From the NCBI RefSeq assembly GCF_001598215.1, contig NZ_BCXJ01000003.1, positions 372,001 through 436,000 of the forward strand: DNA of 64,000 nucleotides. The letters are read 5' to 3'. The notes under the pieces are model-generated. The model saw only the letters and a program-made list of their open reading frames with translations. It searched no databases and was not told where the DNA came from. Each line of letters begins with the position of its first letter. The first letter of the stretch is position 1. The position numbers were made by a program, and so were the translations under genes. Positions 17,083 through 25,734 of this stretch are shown here, one piece after another. The DNA comes from Shouchella clausii. GTDB lineage: Bacteria > Bacillota > Bacilli > Bacillales > Bacillaceae_D.

Positions 17083-19002
17083 TTACCGCTGTGAAACGGC
17101 CGCGAGAAATCGTGTTGCCTCTTCGGACTTTATGCACTCTTGGACAATGTTACGATGGTCAAGTACATAAAGCAATTGGTTATAGACACGTTCTAAATCT
17201 TCGGTGCTGCCTTGTTTGACACATAATAAGCATACCAACTGGACCGGTTTTCCATTCCAGCTAACCGGTTCTTTTAAGGTGACAAACGCTAGGAATGTTT
17301 TTTCTGTTTGTGGTGTAATCGGGTGTGGGATCGCGACTAAATTTCCGTACGCTGTTGAGGCAAGTTTTTCCCGTTTCACTAGTGCTTCATAAAAGCCTTT
17401 ACTCACCAACCCTCTTTCTTGTAATTGTTTATCCAGAAATCGGAGAACGTCCTCCTTGCTTATGAGCGATTGTTGTAAAAACACAAGGTCTGCTTCGGTA
17501 TAAGAGAGCAAGCTGTCGCCGTGTCTTAAATGGGTTTCAATTCGTTCCAAGTCTTCCGTGCCTAATATCGTATTCACCTCTACTACAGGAACTGGCATCT
17601 TTTTTTTTATAGGGATAGAAGTGACGATTAAATCAATATTTGTTAAATCGGCTTGGTCGATTTGGTAGTATTCTGTCGTATCGACAATGTACAGCCGTTT
17701 CTTAAAATTGGCTTCTAATTTATACTTTAATAATTGAGCGCTGCCTCTGCCCGACGCGCATACAATTAAGATGCGCGTCGGTTCTTTTTGCTGGTTGCGG
17801 CGTTCAAGGGCAGCGCCTATATGAAGGGCAAGGTAGCCAATTTCGTTTTCATCAATGCTGATGCCAAGCTTATCTTTAATCACTGCTTGACCAATGACAG
17901 CTGCTTCAAATGCCAACGTATAATGCTGTTTAATATCAGCAAGCATCGGGTTGCGGATATTCATGCCGTAGCGGTAACGGTTAATCGCGGGCTTTAAATG
18001 GAGCATAAGGCTAACAAGCAGCTCTTGGTCATTCGCGATATTCAAATCGAGCTCCCTCTCCACTTTCTCGACGACGGCCTTGGCTAGCTTATAATACTCG
18101 TCATCAAACACTTTTTTTAAGTCATGGTTCGCTTGCTCGTGTTCTGCAACTAGGCGTGTGCCTAGCAAGTGAATGGCAATATAAGCAATTTCAATTTCAG
18201 GAAAGGATACACCAAGATGCGTGTTAAGACGGGCAATCATTTTTTTGGCAACGTAATATTCATGTTGGCTGCAAATATCAGACACATCTTTTGGGTAAAG
18301 GGAGATGTGATGGCCTGCTTCGATCCGTTTAAAGGCGATAACAATATGAATAAATAAATTATTAATAGCAATATCAGACAACGTGATCCCATTTTCCTGC
18401 ATCGTCGTCAGCAGAATGTCCCAAATGTCAGCCAAGTGCTCTTCTTTCATAAACGCGGACAATTGCATGCTCGTTAAATCAGCCGCAACGTTTTTTCGTT
18501 CAAACACGTACTCAGCCATGCAAAACCGGCGCTTAAGTTCATCTCCCTTAAGATATAATCCGTAATTGGGCCTTGTAGCGACTTGAAGCCCGTACCTAGC
18601 TAAAATCAATTTGGCGTTTTTCAAGTCGTTTTGCAAACTTGATTTGCTAATAAACAGATCATCCGCTAAGTCGTCTAGCTTCAGGTATTCTTCAGCCAAC
18701 AATAGTTTCTGAATTAAACGGATGACTCGTTCTTCTGGACTGATCGGAGCGCCGTGATTGCCCGTCGTTTCTCTCTGTAAAAATTGGCGGAACTTTGCCT
18801 CATCTTCAATCGTCAGCTTATAACCTTTTCCAGGCACGGATTCAATGCCAGCAGAAATGTTGGCCAACTCCGTTTGCAGTTGTTTCACATCTTCACGCAC
18901 TGTCCGCGACGTAACTTGGTTGACACTGGCCAAGTAACGGCTGGTGACGTACCCCTGTGTGCCTAGCAGCTCTCTCAAAATTGATTGTAAGCGTCGATTC
19001 AT
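17083..19002 (-). CDS. PRD-domain transcriptional activator with EIIB and EIIA domains (LicR/ManR-like)
   Basis: PTS-controlled activator of about 639 aa. Order: an N-terminal HTH pair (YVTSRYLASVNQVTSRTVRE and DDLADDLFISKSSLQND), PRD1 (His about 219 and 278), PRD2 (His about 335 and 394), an EIIB-Gat-like domain (VCASGRGS, Cys about 415) and an EIIA-Mtl/Fru-like domain (AIPHP, His about 560). All expected phospho sites are present, so it should respond to PTS flux. A longer in-frame start exists, but the ATG at 19000-19002 has AAGGAGGG and is preferred. It is the last gene of the PTS operon and presumably activates it through the palindrome at 22512-22530. Confidence 0.9.
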   Translation of the reverse strand: MNRRLQSILRELLGTQGYVTSRYLASVNQVTSRTVREDVKQLQTELANISAGIESVPGKGYKLTIEDEAKFRQFLQRETTGNHGAPISPEERVIRLIQKLLLAEEYLKLDDLADDLFISKSSLQNDLKNAKLILARYGLQVATRPNYGLYLKGDELKRRFCMAEYVFERKNVAADLTSMQLSAFMKEEHLADIWDILLTTMQENGITLSDIAINNLFIHIVIAFKRIEAGHHISLYPKDVSDICSQHEYYVAKKMIARLNTHLGVSFPEIEIAYIAIHLLGTRLVAEHEQANHDLKKVFDDEYYKLAKAVVEKVERELDLNIANDQELLVSLMLHLKPAINRYRYGMNIRNPMLADIKQHYTLAFEAAVIGQAVIKDKLGISIDENEIGYLALHIGAALERRNQQKEPTRILIVCASGRGSAQLLKYKLEANFKKRLYIVDTTEYYQIDQADLTNIDLIVTSIPIKKKMPVPVVEVNTILGTEDLERIETHLRHGDSLLSYTEADLVFLQQSLISKEDVLRFLDKQLQERGLVSKGFYEALVKREKLASTAYGNLVAIPHPITPQTEKTFLAFVTLKEPVSWNGKPVQLVCLLCVKQGSTEDLERVYNQLLYVLDHRNIVQECIKSEEATRFLAAVSQR

Positions 19003-19064
19003 GATGCCCTCCTTCCTGTGGAAAGAACGCAAAAGGAACACTCCTTTTACGTTCTCAGTCCTCC

Positions 19065-20453
19065 TTAAAACCCATTTTGCTGCGACACGCCTTTTATCCA
19101 TTCCGCGCTCTTTTTCAGTGTCCGTTTTTGTGTTTGCACGTCGACTGAAATAAACCCATAGCGATTTTTATAGGCATTGGTCCATGACCAATTGTCCATA
19201 AACGTCCATAAATGGTAGCCGCGGACATTGCAGCCTTCTTTAATAGCCTGGTGGAGCCATTTTAAATGCCCTTTTATAAACTCAATCCGGTACTCATCTT
19301 GAATTTGCCCATTTTCCATAAACCGTTCTTCGTTTTGCACACCCATGCCATTTTCGGATACAAACGACTCAATGTTTCCATAGTTGTCTTTTAAATTTAC
19401 CATAATGTCATAAATGCCTTTTTCGTAAATTTCCCAGCCACGGTAATGGTTCATTTTCCGTCCAGGCATGTCATAATGGTCAAAAAACCATTCTGGCATA
19501 AACGGTGAAGCTGGATTAGGCAAATGTTCTTTTGCTTTTACACGCCGGGGCTGATAATAATTAACGCCTAGCAAGTCAATCCGCTGTGCGTTAATAAGAG
19601 CAACATCTTCTTTTTCATAGGTTGGCAATTGCCCATACTCATCAAGCAAGGCGACAAGCTCTTTAGGAAAGGAGCCAAGGACGACAGGGTCTAAAAAGCT
19701 ACGGTTAAAAAACAAATCGGCAATCACGGCTGCTTTTTGATCCCCTTGATGATCGCTGCGTGGGTATGAAGGCGTCAAATTAAGAATAATACCAACCTTT
19801 CCATCTTCGATAGAGCGTGTACGGAACGCTGCCACTGCCAATGCATGGGCTAAAACCGTGTGGTAGGCGACCTGGAACGCTCTTCTTGCATCCACTATGT
19901 TTGGGTAATGAAAATCGTAAAGATAGCCGCCCTCGACTGGCACAATCGGTTCGTTAAACGTAAACCACTTTTTCACACGATCGCCAAACAAGTCATAACA
20001 AATAGCTGCATACTTGGCATACCATTCGACCACTTCGCGATTTTCCCAGCCGCCCTTTTCTTGCAGTTCAAACGGCATGTCAAAGTGGAATAAGTTTACA
20101 AATGGTTCAATGCCATTAGCGATCAATTCATCAATGACATCGTTGTAAAAGGCAACTGCTTCCTTATTCACTTCTCCCTCACCGCCAGGAATCAACCTTG
20201 ACCATGAAATGGAAAAACGAAAACTATTATGGCCGATCGCTTTCATTAGCGCAATATCGTCTTTGTATCGGTGGTAGAAGTCAGACGTTTCACTAGGCCC
20301 TATTTCTTTAAAAAAGCGATTTGGCTCAAGCTCGTACCAGTGGTCCCAAATGTTTTTTCCTTTCCCTCCTTCATTGGCAGCTCCTTCAATTTGTGTTGCC
20401 GAAACAGCTGACCCCCACCAGAAATCTTTCGGAAAAGAATACGTGTTTGCCAT
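19065..20453 (-). CDS. GH1 6-phospho-beta-glucosidase (PTS operon copy)
   Basis: GH1 enzyme of 462 aa, with acid/base Glu168 in TFNEP and the nucleophile Glu in SENGMG near 366. The loop FMDNWSWTNAYKNRYG has the Ser and Lys/Tyr pattern of phospho-glycosidases. It directly follows the IIA gene (2-bp gap), so it hydrolyses the phospho-disaccharide delivered by this PTS. It is very similar along its whole length to the GH1 at 12.1-13.5 kb, which suggests a duplication within the species or genus. The Shine-Dalgarno is weak (GGGGAC, long spacing). Confidence 0.93.
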   Translation of the reverse strand: MANTYSFPKDFWWGSAVSATQIEGAANEGGKGKNIWDHWYELEPNRFFKEIGPSETSDFYHRYKDDIALMKAIGHNSFRFSISWSRLIPGGEGEVNKEAVAFYNDVIDELIANGIEPFVNLFHFDMPFELQEKGGWENREVVEWYAKYAAICYDLFGDRVKKWFTFNEPIVPVEGGYLYDFHYPNIVDARRAFQVAYHTVLAHALAVAAFRTRSIEDGKVGIILNLTPSYPRSDHQGDQKAAVIADLFFNRSFLDPVVLGSFPKELVALLDEYGQLPTYEKEDVALINAQRIDLLGVNYYQPRRVKAKEHLPNPASPFMPEWFFDHYDMPGRKMNHYRGWEIYEKGIYDIMVNLKDNYGNIESFVSENGMGVQNEERFMENGQIQDEYRIEFIKGHLKWLHQAIKEGCNVRGYHLWTFMDNWSWTNAYKNRYGFISVDVQTQKRTLKKSAEWIKGVSQQNGF

Positions 20454-20455
20454 CT

Positions 20456-20791
20456 TTATAGGAGTCCCCTTTTCGTGCGGTATATTTCAATAATTTCAAT
20501 TGCTAAATCACGTACGGTCATCGACGTCATCAAGTGGTCTTGGGAATGGATCAGCAGCACGTTCAACTCTGTCCGCCCTCCATTTGCTTCTTGTTGGATT
20601 AAATTTGTCTGAAATTCATGGGCTTTGGCCAGCTCTCTTCCTGCCTCTTCTATTAACTCATCTGCTTGTTCAAAGGCGCCTGCTTTCGCCGCTTGAATTG
20701 CCTCCATCGCGCTTCCTTTCCCATTTCCAGCGTGCAAAATGATCCGGAAGGAAACCTCTGTTACATCCGTCGATTTCTCCACTTTTCTCAC
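20456..20791 (-). CDS. PTS lactose/cellobiose-type EIIA
   Basis: Helical EIIA of about 111 aa that passes phosphate from HPr to EIIB. The active-site segment LLIHSQDHLMT holds the phosphorylated His (residue 82). The start is a GTG at 20789-20791; a second GTG three codons later is equally plausible with the GGATGG signal. It lies 9 bp after the EIIC gene. The gene order IIB-IIC-IIA-glucosidase matches the Bacillus lic operon. Confidence 0.92.
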   Translation of the reverse strand: MRKVEKSTDVTEVSFRIILHAGNGKGSAMEAIQAAKAGAFEQADELIEEAGRELAKAHEFQTNLIQQEANGGRTELNVLLIHSQDHLMTSMTVRDLAIEIIEIYRTKRGLL

Positions 20792-20800
20792 CCATCCTAT

Positions 20801-22096
20801 CTAAGCTGTTTTCGTTGGTTTGCCTTCGTTTTGCTCATTTTCATAGTATTGCTTATCCATTACTTTCAAGAATGGCCACCAAATGACAAACACGATCGCC
20901 ATGTTTACGACTTGCAAGACCGCTCCTTGCCATGAATTTGTCGCCAGCGCTCCACTAATAATAGGTGGCATTGTCCATGGCACAATCGCTCCATACGGTG
21001 CCGGCACAAGCCCGGTCGCCATCGTAAAATACGTGAAAATTGTCACCACGACTGGCGCAAACAGCCACGGGATAATGACGAGTGGATTCATAATAATCGG
21101 CAAGCCAAAAATAATTGGTTCATTGACATTAAACAAACCAGGAGGGCCGCCGATTTTTCCAAGTTCTTTTAGTTGGCGGCTGCGCCCAATCAAGAAAATC
21201 GCAATAATAACGGCCAGCGTCATGCCAGACCCGCCAATACCGACAATAAACGATTCCATGAACGGCTTGCTTACAATATGGGGCAACTCATTGCCTGCGT
21301 TGTATGCGTCCAAGTTTTCTCCCGCCAATGTGAACCAAATCGGGTCAAGGACAGAGTTGATAATGATTTGGCCATGCAAACCGAAAAACCAGAAAATTTG
21401 CGTCAACAGCACGGCGATGATTGTTGCAGTCAATCCGCTTCCAAGTGCCGTTAAAGGCGCTTGAACCGATGTGTAAACAAAATTTTGTACTGTCTCAAAC
21501 GGTGTAAATGAAAAGGCGATACGCACCAACAAGAAAAACGAAAGTGTCATCGTAATTGGAATCAAAGAACTAAATGAACGGGACACAGCATCTGGTACAC
21601 CGCTCGGCATCTTAATTTGCCAATTTTTGTTCACAAAAAAACGGTACAGTTCCGCAGACACAAATGCTGTAATAATTCCGACAAACATCCCTTGTGCGCC
21701 TAACACGCTAACTGGAATAACACCGGTCGTCTCATCGACGTGTTGCGGGATTAATATTAGAAAAGCAGCAAGAGCAGTGACGCCACCAAAAAGCGCCTCG
21801 CCTCCATAGCTTTCCGTCAGTTTATAGCCAATACCGACGATGACAAACGTCGCCATAATCGCCAGCGTTGCCGACGAAGCACTGCCGATCAGTTCCTGGT
21901 ATTGAGCGTAAGTGGCTTCACTCATCAAGCGGTCAATAAATGGAAGATTGGCGATAACGACAAAAATCGAACCGAAGATAATGAGCGGCAACGCAACCAT
22001 AAAGCCATCACGCAATGCTGTTAAATAACGATTATTATTTAACTTATCTGCAAGCGGCATTAATACATTCTCAAGTACTTCCATGAAGCGATTCAT
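20801..22096 (-). CDS. PTS lactose/cellobiose-type EIIC permease
   Basis: Membrane permease of 431 aa with about ten hydrophobic segments. It has the CelB/LicC-type beginning (LADKLNNNRYLTALRDGFMV) and the conserved loop with NVNEPIIFGLPI, which belongs to the sugar-binding site. It moves a beta-glucoside disaccharide inward while it is phosphorylated by EIIB. AAGGGTGAT precedes the ATG. It follows IIB by 30 bp. Confidence 0.94.
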   Translation of the reverse strand: MNRFMEVLENVLMPLADKLNNNRYLTALRDGFMVALPLIIFGSIFVVIANLPFIDRLMSEATYAQYQELIGSASSATLAIMATFVIVGIGYKLTESYGGEALFGGVTALAAFLILIPQHVDETTGVIPVSVLGAQGMFVGIITAFVSAELYRFFVNKNWQIKMPSGVPDAVSRSFSSLIPITMTLSFFLLVRIAFSFTPFETVQNFVYTSVQAPLTALGSGLTATIIAVLLTQIFWFFGLHGQIIINSVLDPIWFTLAGENLDAYNAGNELPHIVSKPFMESFIVGIGGSGMTLAVIIAIFLIGRSRQLKELGKIGGPPGLFNVNEPIIFGLPIIMNPLVIIPWLFAPVVVTIFTYFTMATGLVPAPYGAIVPWTMPPIISGALATNSWQGAVLQVVNMAIVFVIWWPFLKVMDKQYYENEQNEGKPTKTA

Positions 22097-22126
22097 TAAC
22101 GATCACCCTTTCCGGCGACTATTTTT

Positions 22127-22432
22127 TTACTTCTCAGCCAGTTCTAGTGCCCGCTTCATAACAGCCATGCCGTCAACACGCCCATACGCAACCGCATCAA
22201 TAATCTCGACAGGAACGCCAATTTCCTTGCCTTTTGCCTCATATTTCTTTTTCATAAAGCGCATTTGCGGTCCTACTAACAGCACATCAGCTTTTTCTAT
22301 TTCTACCAATGCCTTATCTTGGGCAACCGCCCAAATTTCCGCTTCTACCCCTAATTCGGCTGCAGCTTCCTTCATTTTTGCTACAAGCAAGCTCGTAGAC
22401 ATTCCTGCTGAACACGCCAACAACACGTTCAT
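22127..22432 (-). CDS. PTS lactose/cellobiose-type EIIB
   Basis: EIIB of 101 aa. The phospho-Cys is residue 7 in LLACSAGMSTSLL, followed by the usual alpha/beta fold and GPQMRFM. It is the first gene of the operon, with AAGGGGG before the ATG. It takes phosphate from EIIA and gives it to the sugar bound in EIIC. Confidence 0.94.
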   Translation of the reverse strand: MNVLLACSAGMSTSLLVAKMKEAAAELGVEAEIWAVAQDKALVEIEKADVLLVGPQMRFMKKKYEAKGKEIGVPVEIIDAVAYGRVDGMAVMKRALELAEK

Positions 22433-22482
22433 CCTTCATTCCCCCTTAACTTCATTCGCCTCTTTCACCATTCATCTTAAAA

Positions 22483-22496
22483 TGAATTCGCTTACA
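22483..22496 (-). promoter_or_regulatory. cre site of the PTS operon
   Basis: The minus strand reads TGTAAGCGAATTCA, a full match to the cre consensus TGNAANCGNWNNCA. It lies 51 bp before the EIIB start, in the promoter region, so CcpA repression is expected. Confidence 0.78.
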
Positions 22497-22511
22497 ACTA
22501 CACCCAAATTT

Positions 22512-22530
22512 TTTCCGCAGTCTGCGGAAA
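22512..22530 (-). promoter_or_regulatory. Palindromic activator site of the PTS operon
   Basis: A perfect inverted repeat with 8-bp arms, TTTCCGCA-N3-TGCGGAAA, lies 15 bp upstream of the cre. LicR/ManR-type PRD activators bind such palindromes just before the -35, and the operon encodes one, so this is its most likely target. It could instead be a hairpin, but the flanking genes do not call for a terminator on this side. Confidence 0.6.
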
Positions 22531-22569
22531 TGATGGAAAAATAGCCATATAAACGGAAAAAACAGGCAT

Positions 22570-22614
22570 AAAAAATAGAGCAAACAAACTCATATCGAGG
22601 TTGTTCCCTCTATT
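22570..22614 (-). terminator. Terminator after the pentapeptide gene
   Basis: On the minus strand AATAGAG pairs with CTCTATT across a partly paired loop and is followed by a T run (22570-22575). It lies 14 bp past the stop and separates this gene from the PTS operon. Confidence 0.5.
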
Positions 22615-22627
22615 TAACAGACACATG

Positions 22628-23443
22628 TTAACTCCCCCAGTGTTGGGGCCTCTCCACATAATCAGGCAATACCGTTGCTTTATCCCCTTTAGCCGACTGA
22701 ATCTGTGACTGTGTTAAGAAGAGTGCTCCAGCTAAGTTTGCCCCGCTTAGGTCCGCATCTCGTAAGTCTGCGCCAATAAAGTCCACTCCTCGTAAGTCAC
22801 TATTGGTCAAGTTGGCAGCAATGAGAAACGTCCCCCTTAAATTTTGCCCTTTCATATCGACGTTGGCGAGGTTTGCGCCTATATAATCTGGCCGTTTCTT
22901 TTTTGTCTCGCTGCCTTTTCCCTTCTTCCGGTATTTTGACCGGTATACGTCACTCACTTTTATTAACACAGGATTTATTTTACTTCTATGTGCTTCAATA
23001 TCTAACGCCAATATTTCCTCCGGTGTTTTAATTGTTAATGTATAAGTCAAATCATACAAAGTCTGAATGTCTAGTTTCAAGTCCTTGGCTTCTTCTAACT
23101 CGATCGCTTGTTTTAAATAGAAAAGCATTTCATGTAGCTGCTGCACAATCGGAAAGACGGAGAACATTTCTTCGGCTATGCGACTATCTTCACGCCAATC
23201 CTTACCCTTATAGACAACTTGTGATACCTTTTGACCTGCCCCAAAACATTCGTAACTTACGCAGCCCTGAAAGCCTTTTTCTCGTAGCGACCCATGAATC
23301 GAACATCGATGATTGGAACATAAGTGGCGGCACGGTTCCCCACTGCCTTTATCATAAGGGAAGTCAGTCGATTTCATGTAGGGCAGAGACACGCAACAGA
23401 GCGCAAAACAGTTTAAGCAATCCGATTTTACATCGCTTTCCAT
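22628..23443 (-). CDS. Cys-rich N-terminal domain plus pentapeptide repeats
   Basis: Protein of 271 aa. The first 70 residues hold about nine Cys (CLNCFALCC, CRHLCSNHRCSIHG, CVSYECFG), a layout that suggests a metal or Fe-S site. A helical middle follows, then a basic linker (RKKGKGSETKKKRP), and the C-terminal part (about 187-245) is a run of A(D/N)LXX pentapeptide repeats (GANLANVDMKGQNL, GADLRDADLSGANL). Pentapeptide proteins form a right-handed quadrilateral helix, and some mimic DNA (gyrase protection), but the Cys head makes another job possible. No signal peptide. GGGAG lies ten bases before the ATG. No co-transcribed neighbour. Confidence 0.82.
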   Translation of the reverse strand: MESDVKSDCLNCFALCCVSLPYMKSTDFPYDKGSGEPCRHLCSNHRCSIHGSLREKGFQGCVSYECFGAGQKVSQVVYKGKDWREDSRIAEEMFSVFPIVQQLHEMLFYLKQAIELEEAKDLKLDIQTLYDLTYTLTIKTPEEILALDIEAHRSKINPVLIKVSDVYRSKYRKKGKGSETKKKRPDYIGANLANVDMKGQNLRGTFLIAANLTNSDLRGVDFIGADLRDADLSGANLAGALFLTQSQIQSAKGDKATVLPDYVERPQHWGS

Positions 23444-23604
23444 AGATATACAACTCCCTATATGACGAACAAGATATGTTCATTATAAAGAAGTTTTGCG
23501 CCCAAGCAATCATCTATTTCTCTACTCTAGTTTGCGCGGTTCACTGGACGTCTGCTAGATTTCGAATGGTTGCAATGAAATTCGCCTAAAGCCACCGTGT
23601 ATGC

Positions 23605-24696
23605 TTACTTGTTCATTTGCGCTACTATACGAAGAATGTTCATAAACACATAATTCATGCTTTTTGATTGGTACGCCGTCTGGTTAAAACTCCCTGTTAG
23701 AAAGACATCCATCGCTGGCACATAGAGCATAAACGAACCGCTCGCGCCGAGATGCCCCCATACTGTATATTTATCTGTGAACGGGAGAAATTGCAGTTTC
23801 ATAAGACCATATCCGTATTTTAAGCCCAACCGCATCTTTCCCCAGTTTTGCATGAGGTGCAAGCTCTCTTGCGTTAACAGTTGATTGTGCACAAGTGCTT
23901 TCATAAACAGGAGAAGATCCTCGATTGTGCATACAGTTTGACCGCCAGCATAAAAACTGCTGAAACTACGGTATTGTTCTACATTTATTTTAAGGTCGTC
24001 AAGATATAGATTGGCAACCGGATAGTCGCTTTTTGCTGCCGGCTCGGAAAACTGGGATAAATACGAATGCTTCATCTTCAAGGGCTTAAAAATGTACTCA
24101 TGCAATACGTCCGCATAGGGCTTCGACGTAATCGACTCAATGATCAGCCCGAGTAAATTGTAGCCTGTGTCTGTATAGTGAAAGCCTTGCCCCGGTGGAA
24201 AACGCGGTAATAGATGCTCTTTCGACCACTCAACCGTTTCTTCAGGAGTCCAAAAGCGTGACGGTTCATCGAGAATTTCCTGCAAGAATGGTTTGTGGCG
24301 CCTCGGTTTATCTTCGAAAAAATCGGGCAGGCCTGATGTATTGCTTAATAAATGTGTTAGTTGAATATCAGACGAATACTCTTTTCCTTTAAGAATGTGT
24401 AGCCCTTTCATCAGGCTTTCAGGCAAATAATGGCCGATCGGATCGTCAAACTTGGCGAGACCGTTTTCAACGAACTTCGCAACGATCGCCGAAGTGAATG
24501 TTTTTCCCACACTTGCCGTATGAAAGGGCTGGTCTGGGTTCGCCCCGATATTGTCCGTGCGTCCTGCTGCCATCGGCCAGTGGATGCCAAGCCGATCTGA
24601 ATGTACTAGCAGGTAGACGTTATGCAATTTCGGATCTGCATTCACTTTCGCTGCTAGCCTTTGCTCAATTTCCGATCGAATCGCTTCGTGTCCCAT
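23605..24696 (-). CDS. Serine hydrolase of the class C beta-lactamase family
   Basis: Protein of 363 aa in the PBP4*/AmpC-like family. The catalytic SxxK is ASVGK (Ser62, Lys65), the Tyr motif is YTDTGYN and the third box is WGHLGASG. No signal peptide, so it is probably a cytoplasmic esterase or D-aminopeptidase-like enzyme and not a secreted beta-lactamase. GGGAGG lies seven bases before the ATG. It is 27 bp downstream of a TetR gene on the same strand, so the two form an operon. The substrate is unknown. Confidence 0.85.
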   Translation of the reverse strand: MGHEAIRSEIEQRLAAKVNADPKLHNVYLLVHSDRLGIHWPMAAGRTDNIGANPDQPFHTASVGKTFTSAIVAKFVENGLAKFDDPIGHYLPESLMKGLHILKGKEYSSDIQLTHLLSNTSGLPDFFEDKPRRHKPFLQEILDEPSRFWTPEETVEWSKEHLLPRFPPGQGFHYTDTGYNLLGLIIESITSKPYADVLHEYIFKPLKMKHSYLSQFSEPAAKSDYPVANLYLDDLKINVEQYRSFSSFYAGGQTVCTIEDLLLFMKALVHNQLLTQESLHLMQNWGKMRLGLKYGYGLMKLQFLPFTDKYTVWGHLGASGSFMLYVPAMDVFLTGSFNQTAYQSKSMNYVFMNILRIVAQMNK

Positions 24697-24723
24697 CTCG
24701 TTTCCTCCCTTTCATTGTGACAA

Positions 24724-25308
24724 TCAGCCGGATCCATTCTCTTGTTTGCGTAACTTAGCAGCAATGACAACATCTTCAGCAACGCTATCTAAAAGCTTTT
24801 TCATGCGCTTTAAATCAAACTCAGGTGGCAGCTGCCGATTGACAACCATCATTGTTAATCCTGTTTGAAAAGCCCTCACCTTGAGCAAAATCATCCTCAG
24901 TTCCTGTTCCTCAAAACCTATTAGCTCCGGATCGGTTTTCATATGATTCACAAGCTCTGTGCCCAAGTCCTGATCATAATTTTGCAAATAATCGTTTGGC
25001 TTCATAGCTAAATCTCTGAACAACGCTGGATACTCCAGGGCAAACTGAAGGCTCGCAGCTCCGATATCGCCGAATGGACTCCCTGTATGTTGCTCACGGA
25101 TCATTTGTTGCCCCACTTGGCTAACTTTCTTTACAACTGCTTGTTTTAACTCCTCTGCATCCGAAAAATTCACATAAATCGGTGCAATCGAACTTCCAAG
25201 CTGGTCCGCCACTTTTCGGATCGTCATGCTGTCGATTCCTTCCGCTTTCGCAATTGTCCACGCTGCTTCAATAATTTGTTCTGTTGAAAATTTCTTTTTA
25301 GGTGGCAT
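24724..25308 (-). CDS. TetR family regulator
   Basis: Regulator of 194 aa. The HTH spans about residues 8-55 (TEQIIEAAWTIAKAEGIDSM, then TIRKVADQLGSSIAPIYVNF). The C-terminal part is a helical ligand pocket. AGGAGAG precedes the ATG. Two direct repeats of GATATATA on the minus strand (about 25325-25350) lie right before the gene and could be its operator. It probably controls itself and the serine hydrolase. Confidence 0.85.
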   Translation of the reverse strand: MPPKKKFSTEQIIEAAWTIAKAEGIDSMTIRKVADQLGSSIAPIYVNFSDAEELKQAVVKKVSQVGQQMIREQHTGSPFGDIGAASLQFALEYPALFRDLAMKPNDYLQNYDQDLGTELVNHMKTDPELIGFEEQELRMILLKVRAFQTGLTMMVVNRQLPPEFDLKRMKKLLDSVAEDVVIAAKLRKQENGSG

Positions 25309-25734
25309 AGTGACTCTCCTATTATATATATCAGTTGTTATATATCGTATGATATTTAATCAACAAAGACCAGCCCTTTATTCATCTGCTAAAATCAAAA
25401 CTTGTAGCAAAAAGGGAAATTGACGAAGCAGCTAAACACTCTATAGGTTTACGGAGACCGAGTTAGACTTGCTTCCGATTACTTGGACGGTGTCGAAGCG
25501 AAGCACGAGCCAAAAATCTCAAAAGCTCAAGCATAGCTGACCAAGGACAAACTCGTTCAGCTTTAAATCTCGGGTCCGTTTTTACTGGACCGATTCGTGT
25601 AATGGACAAACAGAAGTGGCTAGAAACGGCTGATAGCAAAAGCCGAAATGACCAGCCATAATAGCAATCGATAAGAAATACTGTACGACTTATTTTTTTA
25701 TAATGAAACAAAACAAATAAGTGGGTGGGAGAAT
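25309..25734. other. Gap with candidate secondary structure
   Basis: No convincing gene in 426 bp. Hairpins are visible: GGTCC/GGACC (25573-25591) and a nested pair, TGGCT/AGCCA around CGGCT/AGCCG (25617-25658). A TATAAT (25699-25704) before the plus-strand gene is its likely -10. The short reading frames here look like chance or decayed sequence. Confidence 0.35.

Noticed and set aside
23605-24696. A beta-lactamase resistance gene
   Set aside because: The fold is right but there is no signal peptide, and the YxN box is changed to YTD; a cytoplasmic hydrolase is more likely.
25463-25711. An 82-codon minus frame in the gap before the SRPBCC gene
   Set aside because: No Shine-Dalgarno; Arg/Ser/Leu-rich composition looks non-coding, and the sequence is better described as possible RNA structure or decay.
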